From: an uncultured Flavobacterium sp.
Lineage (GTDB): Bacteria > Bacteroidota > Bacteroidia > Flavobacteriales > Flavobacteriaceae
Length of the DNA: 23,479 nt
Direction of reading: 5' to 3'
Assembly (NCBI GenBank): GCA_946480635.1
Contig: CAMLKV010000002.1
Span: 1-23,479, forward strand
In this document: positions 8,346 through 16,612 of the stretch, piece by piece
Layout of the letters: each line of letters opens with the position of its first letter
Numbering within the stretch: the stretch's first letter is position 1
Made by a program: the position numbers and the translations under genes
The notes under the pieces: generated by a model
The model's database searches: none
Told to the model about the DNA's origin: nothing
The model's input: only the letters and a program-made list of their open reading frames with translations

Positions 8346-8549
8346 TTATCTATTATGTCCGGGAGCATGATTTCTGGCGCTTTTGTCACCATGCATTTTT
8401 TTAGCATGTCCAGGCGGAATTCTTTTTTCTTTTACCACTACGGTTCTTCTTGTGTGCGGATGATGTACATGAACACAACTCGTGAAAATAGTCATAATCA
8501 AAAGGAAAATTCCAAAATGACAACTTCTTTTGTAAAGTAAATTTCTCAT
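8346..8549 (-). CDS. Small His-rich lipoprotein
   Basis: 67 residues. The N-terminus MRNLLYKRSCHFGIFLLIMTIFTSC has a basic start, a hydrophobic core and a lipobox ending at Cys25, so it is a predicted lipoprotein. The mature ~43 residues are rich in His, Lys, Arg and Pro (CVHVHHPHTRRTVVVKEKR..., then PPGHAKKMHGDKSARNHAPGH). Similar short proteins in flavobacteria are sometimes labelled quinol oxidase subunit 4, which is not supported by anything visible here. Metal binding by the His clusters is inference. A well-placed promoter upstream (minus strand, 8600-8570) and the terminator at 8317-8344 make it a monocistronic unit, supporting a real gene over the opposite-strand frame. Confidence 0.8.
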   Translation of the reverse strand: MRNLLYKRSCHFGIFLLIMTIFTSCVHVHHPHTRRTVVVKEKRIPPGHAKKMHGDKSARNHAPGHNR

Positions 8550-8569
8550 AGGTTAAGTTTTAGGTTTTG

Positions 8570-8600
8570 CGAATATAAACTAAAACTTTATTATTCCAAA
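8570..8600 (-). promoter_or_regulatory. Promoter of the small lipoprotein gene
   Basis: On the minus strand TTTG (8600-8597) and TATATTCG (8577-8570) are 19 nt apart, a good match to the phylum consensus with C for T in the -7 box. The element overlaps the last codons of the upstream 5-formyltetrahydrofolate cyclo-ligase gene and lies 20 nt before the lipoprotein ATG. Confidence 0.6.
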
Positions 8601-9143
8601 TGGAGTTATACAATAATCTAATTTTATATCTGTTTCTAATACATCAGTTATAATATCTTCAGGATCAAAGTATGAAAGTCCAATCTTAATGGTTTCGGGT
8701 TTGCAGTCACTTAAAAAAATATCGTAAAAGCCTTTGCCATATCCTACACGATTTCCTTTTTTGTCATAGGCTAAAAGAGGCACAAAAACCACATCAATTT
8801 TACTTGTAGGAACTTCGATACCGTCTTCAGGTTCTGGTATTCCATAGGTGTTGACTTTTATTTTTGTATTGTCAGTCAATAAATAATGAGTCATGGATAA
8901 ATCTTCAAAATTTGATTTAGAAATCACAATTTCTTTATCTCTGCCAGCTAAAATCTGAAGAATGAATTCGGTATTAATCTCTTTTTGTTTTTCAATTGGT
9001 AAAAAAAGATGAAAATAGGTTTTGTTCCAAATTGGTAAATCAATACAATGATTTGCAATTAATAGGCTCTCATTCATGATTTCATCAAATGTAAGCTGTT
9101 GTCTTAGTGACTTGTATTTAGTGCGCAGTTCTTTTTTGTTCAT
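8580..9143 (-). CDS. 5-formyltetrahydrofolate cyclo-ligase
   Basis: 187 residues, the usual family length. It converts 5-formyl-THF to 5,10-methenyl-THF with ATP, recycling folate in the cytosol. Motifs in order: RTKYKSLRQQL near the N-terminus, YGIPEPEDG in the middle, and the nucleotide-binding loop RVGYGKGFYD near residue 140, followed by DIKLDYCITP. The start at 9143 is chosen because MNKKELRTKYKSLR is the normal family N-terminus; a start 42 nt upstream would add an atypical Phe-rich tail overlapping the divergent promoter region. The gene is divergent from uvrC, with 55 nt between starts. The family name fau/ygfA is used for E. coli but no symbol is assigned here. Confidence 0.93.
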   Translation of the reverse strand: MNKKELRTKYKSLRQQLTFDEIMNESLLIANHCIDLPIWNKTYFHLFLPIEKQKEINTEFILQILAGRDKEIVISKSNFEDLSMTHYLLTDNTKIKVNTYGIPEPEDGIEVPTSKIDVVFVPLLAYDKKGNRVGYGKGFYDIFLSDCKPETIKIGLSYFDPEDIITDVLETDIKLDYCITPFGIIKF

Positions 9144-9147
9144 AAGG

Positions 9148-9178
9148 CAAAAGTAAAAAGAAAAATGAGTTAAATTTG
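9148..9178. promoter_or_regulatory. Divergent -7 elements between the cyclo-ligase gene and uvrC
   Basis: The 55-nt spacer has TACTTTTG on the minus strand (9155-9148), 5 nt from the cyclo-ligase ATG, and TAAATTTG on the plus strand (9171-9178), 20 nt before the uvrC ATG. Both fit TAnnTTTG exactly. Neither has a TTG at ideal distance, so the -33 boxes are unclear. The minus-strand element would give a very short or leaderless message. Confidence 0.4.
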
Positions 9179-9198
9179 AAAACAAATCACAATCAAAA

Positions 9199-11001
9199 AT
9201 GCCTTCTTCATTAGAACTTCAAATACAAACTTTACCTGACAATCCTGGAGTTTATCAGTATTATGATAAAGACGGAAAAATTCTGTATGTTGGGAAGGCG
9301 AAAAATCTAAAAAAAAGAGTTTCTTCTTATTTTAATAAAGTGCATGATAATGCCAAAACCAATGTCTTGGTGAAAAAGATTGTAAGTATTAAACATATTG
9401 TTGTGCCTACAGAGACTGATGCGCTCTTGCTGGAAAACAATTTGATTAAAACATTGCAACCACGATATAATGTTCTTTTAAGAGACGATAAAACCTATCC
9501 GTGGATTTGTATTAAAAACGAACGTTTCCCTAGGATTTTTTCTACCAGAAAAATGATAAAAGACGGTTCAGAATATTTTGGCCCCTATACAAGTTTTAAA
9601 ACAGTGCATACAATCTTGGATTTAGTTAAAGAGTTGTATCCTTTACGAACTTGTAATTTTGATTTAAGTAAGTCTAATATTGATAGCGGAAAGTTTAAGG
9701 TGTGTTTAGAATATCATATTGGAAATTGTAAGGGGCCTTGTGAAGGGTTTGAAACAATCACAAACTATGAAAAACAAGTGCAAGCGATTCGTGAAATTCT
9801 AAAAGGAAATTTCAAAGAAAGTTTGAAAGAGTTTAAAAAACTGATGACCGATTTAGCAATGGAGATGAAGTTTGAAGAGGCTCAAAAAATAAAAGAAAAA
9901 ATTGAGGTTCTTGAAAATTATCAGGCTAAATCTACAATTCTGAATCCTAAAATTTCGAATGTTGATGTGTTTTCGATTATATCAGACGAAAGTATGGCAT
10001 ATGTTAACTTTCTTCAGATATCATATGGAGCTATCGTACGTTCACATACATTGGAACTCAAAAAGAAATTAGAAGAAACAGACGAAGAATTGCTAGAACT
10101 TGCAGTGGTTGAATTGCGTGAACGTTTTCATCTAAATTCCAAAGAAATTATACTTCCTTTCGAACTTGATTTTGGTGAGAAAATAAAAGTCACAGTACCT
10201 CAATTAGGAGATAAGAAACAAATTTTAGAACTGTCTCAACGAAATGCAAAGTATTACCGATTAGATCAATTAAAACAAATTCAAATTGTCGATCCAGACA
10301 GACATACGAATCGTATTATGGCACAAATGCAAAAGGACTTACGATTGTCTGTCGAACCTCGTCATATAGAATGTTTTGACAACTCGAATATTCAAGGTAC
10401 AAACCCAGTTTCGGCTTGTGTGGTGTTTAAAGATGGAAAGCCAAGTAAAAAAGATTACCGTCATTTTAATATAAAAACTGTCGAAGGGCCAAATGATTTT
10501 GCTTCGATGGAAGAAGTTGTTTATAGGAGATATAAAAGATTGTTAGACGAAAATGAGCCATTGCCTCAATTGATTATTATTGATGGTGGAAAGGGGCAAT
10601 TATCTTCGGCTCTAAAAAGTTTAGATGAATTAGGTCTTCGAGGAAAAATAGCAATTATTGGTATTGCAAAAAGATTAGAAGAGATTTTCTATCCTGGCGA
10701 TTCGGTTCCTTTATACTTAGACAAAAAATCGGAAACATTAAAAACGATTCAGCATTTACGCAACGAAGCACACCGATTTGGGATTACATTTCATAGAGAT
10801 AAGCGAAGTAAAGCTGCTATTCAAACATCAATAGAAACCATTCCTGGAATTGGTGAAAAAACAATGATTGCGTTAATCAAACATTTTAAATCTGTTAAAA
10901 GATTGTCAAAAGCGACTGAAAATGAGATTTCTGATGTCGTTGGACTTTCAAAAGCCAAAAAAATTATCGAATTTTACAAGGAATACAATTCATCAAAATA
11001 G
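9199..11001 (+). CDS. uvrC: UvrABC system protein C
   Basis: 600 residues, full length. UvrC makes both incisions in nucleotide excision repair after UvrAB finds damage. The N-terminal GIY-YIG nuclease is at about residues 14-45 (NPGVYQYYDKDGKILYVGKAKNLKKRV). A Cys cluster (TCNFDLS...VCLEYHIGNCKGPC, about residues 151-178) matches the spacing of Cys reported to bind an Fe-S cluster in E. coli UvrC. The UVR motif is at about 220-245 (FEEAQKIKEKIEVL). The RNase H-like second nuclease shows ECFDNSNIQG, IIIDGGKGQL and the EAHRFGITFHR His. The C-terminal tandem HhH is IPGIGEKT...VGLSKAKK. The ATG at 9199 gives the normal family start. The next gene starts one base after the stop. Confidence 0.97.
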   Translation: MPSSLELQIQTLPDNPGVYQYYDKDGKILYVGKAKNLKKRVSSYFNKVHDNAKTNVLVKKIVSIKHIVVPTETDALLLENNLIKTLQPRYNVLLRDDKTYPWICIKNERFPRIFSTRKMIKDGSEYFGPYTSFKTVHTILDLVKELYPLRTCNFDLSKSNIDSGKFKVCLEYHIGNCKGPCEGFETITNYEKQVQAIREILKGNFKESLKEFKKLMTDLAMEMKFEEAQKIKEKIEVLENYQAKSTILNPKISNVDVFSIISDESMAYVNFLQISYGAIVRSHTLELKKKLEETDEELLELAVVELRERFHLNSKEIILPFELDFGEKIKVTVPQLGDKKQILELSQRNAKYYRLDQLKQIQIVDPDRHTNRIMAQMQKDLRLSVEPRHIECFDNSNIQGTNPVSACVVFKDGKPSKKDYRHFNIKTVEGPNDFASMEEVVYRRYKRLLDENEPLPQLIIIDGGKGQLSSALKSLDELGLRGKIAIIGIAKRLEEIFYPGDSVPLYLDKKSETLKTIQHLRNEAHRFGITFHRDKRSKAAIQTSIETIPGIGEKTMIALIKHFKSVKRLSKATENEISDVVGLSKAKKIIEFYKEYNSSK

Positions 11002-11002
11002 A

Positions 11003-13201
11003 ATGAAAAAATCTCTCACGCTGATTTTATTTTTTTTCCTGATTTTTTCTGCCTTCTCTCAAGAACAAAAAAAACCTAAAATTGGTTTGGTTTTGAGTGG
11101 TGGCGGTGCAAAAGGGTTGGCACACATTGGCGCTCTTAAAGAAATTGAAAAAGCAGGTATCAAAATCGATTACATTGGAGGAACCAGCATGGGGGCTATA
11201 ATTGGAGGTCTATATGCTGCGGGCTATACGGCTGATGAATTAGATTCGATTTTTAGAGATGTAAATACAGACGCATTAATTCAAGATAATATTCCTAGAA
11301 AAAATAAAACTTTCTACGAAAAATATAATGATGAAGTATATGTGGTGACACTTCCTTTTCAAAAAATGAGAGTTGCTGTGCCTAAAGGTTTATCGAAAGG
11401 ACTTTATAACTATAATTTGTTAAGTCGACTAACACACAAATACAGACACGAAAACGACTTTAACAAACTTAAAATTCCTTTTGTGTGTATAGCTACAAAT
11501 GTTGAAACAGGAAAAGAAGTTGTTTTTAGAGAAGGATCATTGCCTTTGGCTATAACTGCAAGTGGAGCATTTCCGTCTTTATTTTCTCCTGTAGAAATTT
11601 ATGGGAGTTATTATATTGATGGTGGTGTTACTAATAATTATCCTGTAGAAGAGGTTAGAAAAATGGGTGCTGATGTTATTATTGGTGTTGATGTTCAGGA
11701 TGGTCTAAAAAATATAAACCAAATTAATGGCGCTGCAGGTGTTCTTGTTCAAATTTCAAATTTCCAGATGGTAGAAAGGATGAGGCAAAAAATCGCAGAG
11801 ACAGATGTTTATATAAAGCCTAATATTGAAGGATACTCAGTGATTTCTTTTGAAGATGGTGAGGCTATCATTAAAAAAGGTGTTGAGGCAGCCCAAAAGG
11901 TTAAAGATAAATTAGCCGCCTTAGGAACAAATTACAAAACAGTAAGAGAGAATAGGGCTAAAACAGATAGTTTGTATATAAGAGGTATAGGCGTAAATGG
12001 ACTAAAAAACTATACAAGATCTTATGTGTTAGGGAAATTGAGATTCAGACCTGGCGAAAAAATTACTTATGAAGAACTTAGTAGTGGTATGAACAATCTT
12101 AATGCAACGCAAAATTTTAGTTCTATAAATTATAAGTTAGAAAAGAGAAATGATCAGGAAAGCCTAATCCTTAATGTTCGTGAAAATCCTGTTAGAACTT
12201 ATCTGAAATTAGCTTTACATTATGATGATTTGTTTAAATCAGCAGCCCTATTGAACATTACTAAGAAAAATTTAATGTTTAAAAATGATGTGGCATCTGC
12301 AGATATAATTCTTGGAGATAATATTCGATATAATATTGATTATTATATTGATAACGGATTTCATTGGAGTTTTGGAGTGAAATCTAGTTTTGATCAGTTT
12401 AAAAGAATTAGTAAAAATGATTTTAAAGGAGGAAAACTAAAATCACAACTAAGGTTGGATGAAATAGATATAGATTATCACCAACTAACAAATCAAGCTT
12501 ATGTCCAAACTATTTTTTTTCAAAAATTCCTTATAGGAGCAGGATTGAAACATGAGTTTATGGAAATAAATTCAAAAACTACTGAAAATATTGTTCCAAG
12601 AATTGACAGAAGTAATTATGTTTCAGCTGTAGGCTTTATGAAATTTGATTCCTTTACAAATAAATTTTTTCCTAAAAAAGGTTGGTATTTTATGGGTGAT
12701 GCCCAAATGTATATGTATTCTTCAAATTATGCCAATGACTTTAAAAAATTCACGCTTTTGAAAGCTGATATGGGTATAGTGCAAACTTTCTTAAAAAAAG
12801 TTTCAGTTAAATTGCAAACTGAAGGAGGATTTGTTGTGGGTGAAAACGTAAACAATATTTTCGACTTTAATCTTGGAGGTTATGGATTTCATAGATTTGG
12901 TAACTTCAAACCTTTTTATGGCTATGATTATCTTGCTTTATCAGGAAATAGTTATGTAAAAGGAAGTGCAACAGCTGATTACGAATTTTATAGAAAAAAT
13001 CATTTAAATTTTACAGCAAACTTCTCAAACATTGGTGATAAAATTTTCGATAGCAAAGAGTGGATTACAAAACCTGATTATACTGGTTATGCTTTTGGGT
13101 ATGGTTTAGAAACTTTTATTGGTCCTGTTGAAATTAAGCACAGTTGGTCACCTGAAACAAAAAAGCATTATACATGGTTCAGTATTGGATTTTGGTTTTA
13201 A
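11003..13201 (+). CDS. Patatin-like phospholipase fused to POTRA/Omp85-type barrel
   Basis: 732 residues. The signal peptide is residues 1-19 (ends SAFS). The patatin domain follows: oxyanion motif GGGAKG (33-38), nucleophile Ser62 in GGTSMG, and DGG with Asp206 completing the Ser-Asp dyad. From about residue 325 a POTRA-like segment (IRGIGVNGLKNYTRSYVLGKLRFRPGEKITYEEL) leads into a C-terminal beta-barrel ending in Phe (FSIGFWF), the usual outer-membrane signal. The layout is that of PlpD-like type Vd proteins, in which a lipid hydrolase is displayed by an Omp85 barrel. Substrate and whether the lipase is released are unknown. The ATG at 11003 is preferred; in-frame upstream codons lie inside uvrC and would bury the signal peptide. 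Cotranscription with uvrC is likely. Confidence 0.92.
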   Translation: MKKSLTLILFFFLIFSAFSQEQKKPKIGLVLSGGGAKGLAHIGALKEIEKAGIKIDYIGGTSMGAIIGGLYAAGYTADELDSIFRDVNTDALIQDNIPRKNKTFYEKYNDEVYVVTLPFQKMRVAVPKGLSKGLYNYNLLSRLTHKYRHENDFNKLKIPFVCIATNVETGKEVVFREGSLPLAITASGAFPSLFSPVEIYGSYYIDGGVTNNYPVEEVRKMGADVIIGVDVQDGLKNINQINGAAGVLVQISNFQMVERMRQKIAETDVYIKPNIEGYSVISFEDGEAIIKKGVEAAQKVKDKLAALGTNYKTVRENRAKTDSLYIRGIGVNGLKNYTRSYVLGKLRFRPGEKITYEELSSGMNNLNATQNFSSINYKLEKRNDQESLILNVRENPVRTYLKLALHYDDLFKSAALLNITKKNLMFKNDVASADIILGDNIRYNIDYYIDNGFHWSFGVKSSFDQFKRISKNDFKGGKLKSQLRLDEIDIDYHQLTNQAYVQTIFFQKFLIGAGLKHEFMEINSKTTENIVPRIDRSNYVSAVGFMKFDSFTNKFFPKKGWYFMGDAQMYMYSSNYANDFKKFTLLKADMGIVQTFLKKVSVKLQTEGGFVVGENVNNIFDFNLGGYGFHRFGNFKPFYGYDYLALSGNSYVKGSATADYEFYRKNHLNFTANFSNIGDKIFDSKEWITKPDYTGYAFGYGLETFIGPVEIKHSWSPETKKHYTWFSIGFWF

Positions 13202-13266
13202 AAAAGGAAATTGTTAAATAAAAAGTAGAAAATTCTTTTTTATGTGCAATTGTTTTCAAAAAAGCC

Positions 13267-13274
13267 TATTTTTG
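13267..13274 (+). promoter_or_regulatory. -7 promoter element for the amino acid permease
   Basis: TATTTTTG matches TAnnTTTG exactly and lies 26 nt before the chosen ATG at 13301. The nearest TTG (13250-13252) is only 14 nt upstream, so the -33 box is poor. Its position between an upstream GTG (13244) and the ATG argues against starting translation at that GTG. Confidence 0.42.
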
Positions 13275-13300
13275 GGAGCACTAAACCAAAATTAAAATTT

Positions 13301-14776
13301 ATGTCAATTTGGAAAAGAAAATCTATCGACTTGTTGCTTGCTGAAGCATCAGATTCGGAGAAAGGATTAAAAAGAACTCTTACGGCTTGGACTTTAGTAG
13401 CTTTGGGAATAGGAGCTATCATAGGAGCAGGTTTGTTTGTTAGAACTGCTGCTGCTGCTGCAAACAGTGCAGGGCCTTCTGTAACTATTGGTTTTATCGT
13501 TGCGGCTATTGGATGTGCTCTCGCAGGATTATGTTATGCTGAATTATCATCTTCAATTCCTATTGCGGGAAGTGCATATACATATACTTATGCAACAATG
13601 GGAGAATTCCTAGCTTGGATTATAGGTTGGGATCTAATATTAGAATATGCAGTCGGAGCAGCTACTGTAGGTATTGCTTGGAGTGAATATCTAAATAATT
13701 TACTGGTCAACGTCCTCCATGTCAGTCCAATTCCATATGAGTGGTGTCACTCGCCTTTCCAAACATCTGCCGATGGAGTAAGTGGAATTATTAATTTACC
13801 CGCTTTATTCATTGTTGGAGCCTTAAGTTTGCTGTTAATTAAAGGAACTCAAGAATCTGCATTTGTGAATGGAATAATTGTTGTTTTAAAAGTAGCAATT
13901 GTTGTATTGATCATTGTACTTGGTTGGCAATTTATTAACCCTGCAAATCACGCAGAATATATTCCGAAATCAACAATTTATACAGATAAATCAGGATTAG
14001 ACCATCACTTTGGAGGTATTCCAGGAATATTAGGTGCTGCAGGAACAGTTTTCTTTGCTTTCATTGGTTTCGATGCAGTTTCTACTGCTGCACAGGAAAC
14101 GAAAAACCCAAAAAGAGATATGCCTATTGGTATTCTAGGGTCGTTAGCAGTATGTACAGTATTATATATTTTATTTGCTCACGTATTAACTGGTGTGGCA
14201 ACTGTTGAGGATTTTAGAGGTGAAGGTGGTGAAGCATCAGTAGCTTATGCTATCCAAAAATATATGGTTGGCTATGAATGGTTAGGTCAGTTTGTGACTG
14301 TGGCAATTTTAGCTGGTTTCTCATCTGTAATCTTAGTAATGCTTTTAGGGCAGTCAAGAGTATTTTACTCAATGGGTAACGATGGTTTGTTGCCTAAAGT
14401 ATTCAGTGAAGTACACCCTAAATACAAAACACCTTACAAGGCAAATATGATTATTTTCGTAATCGTTGGATTATTTGCAGCTTTTGTTCCTGGAGATATA
14501 GTGGGTGATATGACTAGTATAGGTACTTTGTTTGCTTTCATTTTGGTATGTATTTCTGTTATTGTACTTAGAAAGACAAACCCTGATATGAAGCGTGAAT
14601 TTAAAACACCTTTAGTTCCTTTGGTTCCAATTTTAGGAGTTGGAGTTTGTTTAGCTATGGTTTATGGATTAGGATGGCCAAACTGGCTTCGTCTTTTTGC
14701 ATGGATGGCTATTGGTGTAGTTATTTATTTTGGATATAGTAAAAAGAACAGTAAGCTAAATAACGGAGAACAATAA
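13301..14776 (+). CDS. APC-family amino acid permease (cationic amino acid transporter-like)
   Basis: 491 residues and about 12 transmembrane segments. The N-terminal MSIWKRKSIDLLLAEASDSEKGLKRTLTAWTLVALGIGAIIGAGLFVRTAAAA has the unwound GxGxxxGxGxF-type first helix of APC transporters, and AGLCYAELSSSIPIAGSAYTYTYATMGE and FFAFIGFDAVSTAAQETKNPKRDMPIG are conserved further in. The combination resembles the CAT/YfnA-type subgroup that moves basic, neutral or aromatic amino acids with protons. Substrate cannot be read from sequence. It is monocistronic by appearance (own -7 element and terminator) and lies just before genes for Phe/Tyr breakdown, so import of aromatic amino acids is a reasonable but unproven guess. 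Confidence 0.92.
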   Translation: MSIWKRKSIDLLLAEASDSEKGLKRTLTAWTLVALGIGAIIGAGLFVRTAAAAANSAGPSVTIGFIVAAIGCALAGLCYAELSSSIPIAGSAYTYTYATMGEFLAWIIGWDLILEYAVGAATVGIAWSEYLNNLLVNVLHVSPIPYEWCHSPFQTSADGVSGIINLPALFIVGALSLLLIKGTQESAFVNGIIVVLKVAIVVLIIVLGWQFINPANHAEYIPKSTIYTDKSGLDHHFGGIPGILGAAGTVFFAFIGFDAVSTAAQETKNPKRDMPIGILGSLAVCTVLYILFAHVLTGVATVEDFRGEGGEASVAYAIQKYMVGYEWLGQFVTVAILAGFSSVILVMLLGQSRVFYSMGNDGLLPKVFSEVHPKYKTPYKANMIIFVIVGLFAAFVPGDIVGDMTSIGTLFAFILVCISVIVLRKTNPDMKREFKTPLVPLVPILGVGVCLAMVYGLGWPNWLRLFAWMAIGVVIYFGYSKKNSKLNNGEQ

Positions 14777-14792
14777 AATTCGATTATATAAT

Positions 14793-14823
14793 AAAAGTCC
14801 CAAATTTTGATTTGGGACTTTTT
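14793..14823 (+). terminator. Rho-independent terminator after the permease gene
   Basis: A perfect 12-bp stem (14793-14804 with 14811-14822; core AGTCCCAAA/TTTGGGACT) with a 6-nt loop ends in a T-run at 14819-14823. Confidence 0.9.
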
Positions 14824-14988
14824 GTTTTAATAAGTAAGAGATTTTTCCGATATTTGTAATGTATGAAACCCATTTTTAAAGGTTTGTTAGCGCATTTAAA
14901 GTTCCTCATCAAGAGAAATCCTGAATGAGATTAGGTCTTTTTTGATTTAAAACAATGGTTTGTGGTTTGTAACTTCAAACTTTTAAGA

Positions 14989-15002
14989 TTTAAAATTTTA
15001 AA
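14989..15002. promoter_or_regulatory. 14-bp palindrome just upstream of hmgA
   Basis: TTTAAAATTTTAAA reads the same on both strands and ends 10 nt before the hmgA ATG. A tandem GGTTTGT pair (14957-14970) lies upstream. The palindrome contains only A and T and could be chance in this AT-rich spacer; an operator or cruciform role is a guess. I see no convincing TTG/TAnnTTTG promoter in 14824-15012. Confidence 0.25.
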
Positions 15003-15012
15003 CTAAAAAGAA

Positions 15013-16170
15013 ATGCCATTTTATCATAAATTAGGAAAAATACCTTATAAGCGTCATATACAATTCCGTAAAGAAAACGGTGATTTGTATTATGAGCAAT
15101 TGTTTGGAACAATTGGATTCGACGGAATGTCAACCAATATGTACCATGAAAACAGACCTACTCAGGTTAAAGAAATAAGAAAACAATATTCTGTAGCACC
15201 AAAAATTGCTAAAGCAAACAATATTCAGTCTTACAGACTTCGTGGTTTTCAAGTAGAACCAACGGATGACTTCTTAGAGAGCCGCAAAATTGTGCTTACA
15301 AATTCTGACTGCCATATTGCACTAGCTGCACCAAAAAAATCAACCACAGATTATTTTTATAAAAATACAGATTCTGATGAGGTGATTTTTATTCACCGTG
15401 GAACGGGGAAATTAAGAACAATGCTTGGAAATCTTGATTTCAAGTATGGTGATTATTTAGTTATTCCACGCGGTATGATTTATAAAATAGATTTCGATAC
15501 AGAAGATAACCGTTTGTTTATAGTAGAATCTCATCGTCCTATTTATACGCCAAAACGTTACCGTAACTGGTTTGGGCAATTATTAGAACATTCTCCTTAC
15601 TGCGAGCGTGATATTCGTCGTCCGGAAGAATTGGAAACCAATAATGAAAAAGGAGATTTTGTTATTAAGGTGAAAAAGAAAGACGAAATATTCGAAATGG
15701 TATATGCAACGCATCCTTTTGATGTGATTGGATATGATGGTTTCAATTATCCATATGCGCTTTCAATTCATGATTTTGAGCCAATAACAGGTAGAATTCA
15801 CCAACCACCACCAGTGCATCAAACATTTGAGACAGATGCTTTTGTGATTTGTTCATTTGTGCCTCGTTTATATGATTATCATCCAGAGTCTATACCAGCA
15901 CCTTATAATCATAGCAATATTGATAGTGATGAGGTATTGTATTATGTAGATGGTGATTTTATGAGCCGAAACGACATCGAAGCTGGTCATATTTCATTAC
16001 ACCCAGCCGGAATTCCTCACGGACCGCATCCTGGAGCAACAGAAAGAAGTATTGGAAAAACAGAAACCCAAGAGTTAGCTGTAATGGTAGATACTTTCAA
16101 GCCTTTGATGGTTACAGAGGAAGCTATGAAAATAGCCGATGAAAAATATTATCAATCTTGGTTAGATTAA
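15013..16170 (+). CDS. hmgA: Homogentisate 1,2-dioxygenase
   Basis: 385 residues, a cupin-type iron dioxygenase. It opens the aromatic ring of homogentisate to give maleylacetoacetate, the third step of tyrosine breakdown. The N-terminus (MPFYHKLGKIPYKRHIQFRKENGDLYYEQLFGTIGFDGMSTNMYH) is typical of the family, and FIHRGTGKLRTMLGNLDFKYGDYLVIPRGMIY is the first cupin half. Likely iron ligands are His269 with Glu273 or Asp275 (PPPVHQTFETD) and His336 (HPAGIPHGPHPG). It is shorter than the ~440-residue human and Pseudomonas enzymes, which I take as normal for the Bacteroidota form. It is transcribed with the membrane protein and hppD that follow, and makes a metabolic pair with hppD. Confidence 0.93.
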   Translation: MPFYHKLGKIPYKRHIQFRKENGDLYYEQLFGTIGFDGMSTNMYHENRPTQVKEIRKQYSVAPKIAKANNIQSYRLRGFQVEPTDDFLESRKIVLTNSDCHIALAAPKKSTTDYFYKNTDSDEVIFIHRGTGKLRTMLGNLDFKYGDYLVIPRGMIYKIDFDTEDNRLFIVESHRPIYTPKRYRNWFGQLLEHSPYCERDIRRPEELETNNEKGDFVIKVKKKDEIFEMVYATHPFDVIGYDGFNYPYALSIHDFEPITGRIHQPPPVHQTFETDAFVICSFVPRLYDYHPESIPAPYNHSNIDSDEVLYYVDGDFMSRNDIEAGHISLHPAGIPHGPHPGATERSIGKTETQELAVMVDTFKPLMVTEEAMKIADEKYYQSWLD

Positions 16171-16601
16171 TGAAAAGTAAATTACCTGCAGACCCATCAG
16201 CTTTAATATTTGGGACCATTGCTTCGGTTATTATATTTTTAGGTTTCTGTTGTGGATTATTGGTGTTTGTTTCTCTGATTTTAGGAATAATAGGTTTAGT
16301 GCTTTCAATTAAAAGTCTTAAAGAGTATGAAATAAATCCAACTAATTATTCGCCTCAAACTTATCAAAATGTATATGTGGCAAAAATTGTTTGCTTAATA
16401 GCTACAATTTTATCTTCCTTATATTTTGTAGTTATTTTGATTGCAGTGGTAATTTATCAAGTGAGTTTATTCGATATTTTTAAAAATAAAATAGAAGAAG
16501 AAAAAAATAATCTAAAAATCAAGGATTCCATTTTTTGGAATAAAGAAAATTATAATAACGATTCAATTTATACAGATTCTACATTTGTAGATTCGATTTA
16601 A
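16170..16601 (+). CDS. Small membrane protein of the CCC-motif/DUF4190-like type
   Basis: 143 residues with about three to four hydrophobic segments. The N-terminal KLPADPSALIFGTIASVIIFLGFCCGLLVFVSLILGIIGLVLSIKS resembles small Bacteroidota membrane proteins named for a Cys cluster, here reduced to CC, followed by a Gly-rich hairpin and the xNPxxYSPQTYQN...GKI-like segment. The C-terminal ~40 residues are charged and hydrophilic and end in repeated Asp-Ser units (KDSIFWN, NDSIYTDSTFVDSI). The ATG shares its A with the hmgA stop (TAATG), so translation is probably coupled. Function is unknown. Lying between hmgA and hppD it may assist aromatic catabolism at the membrane, or simply be carried in the operon. 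Confidence 0.85.
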   Translation: MKSKLPADPSALIFGTIASVIIFLGFCCGLLVFVSLILGIIGLVLSIKSLKEYEINPTNYSPQTYQNVYVAKIVCLIATILSSLYFVVILIAVVIYQVSLFDIFKNKIEEEKNNLKIKDSIFWNKENYNNDSIYTDSTFVDSI

Positions 16602-16612
16602 AATTAAATAAT

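Noticed and set aside
8331..8540. Plus-strand frame opposite the small lipoprotein
   Set aside because: It begins inside the terminator and has no family features. The minus-strand frame has a lipobox, a promoter and a terminator.
10922..11002. Start of the patatin-Omp85 gene inside uvrC
   Set aside because: The added residues are a frame-shifted read of uvrC and would place the signal peptide internally. The ATG at 11003 gives a clean signal peptide.
13244..13300. GTG start for the permease
   Set aside because: The extra 19 residues are not permease-like and contain the probable -7 promoter element.
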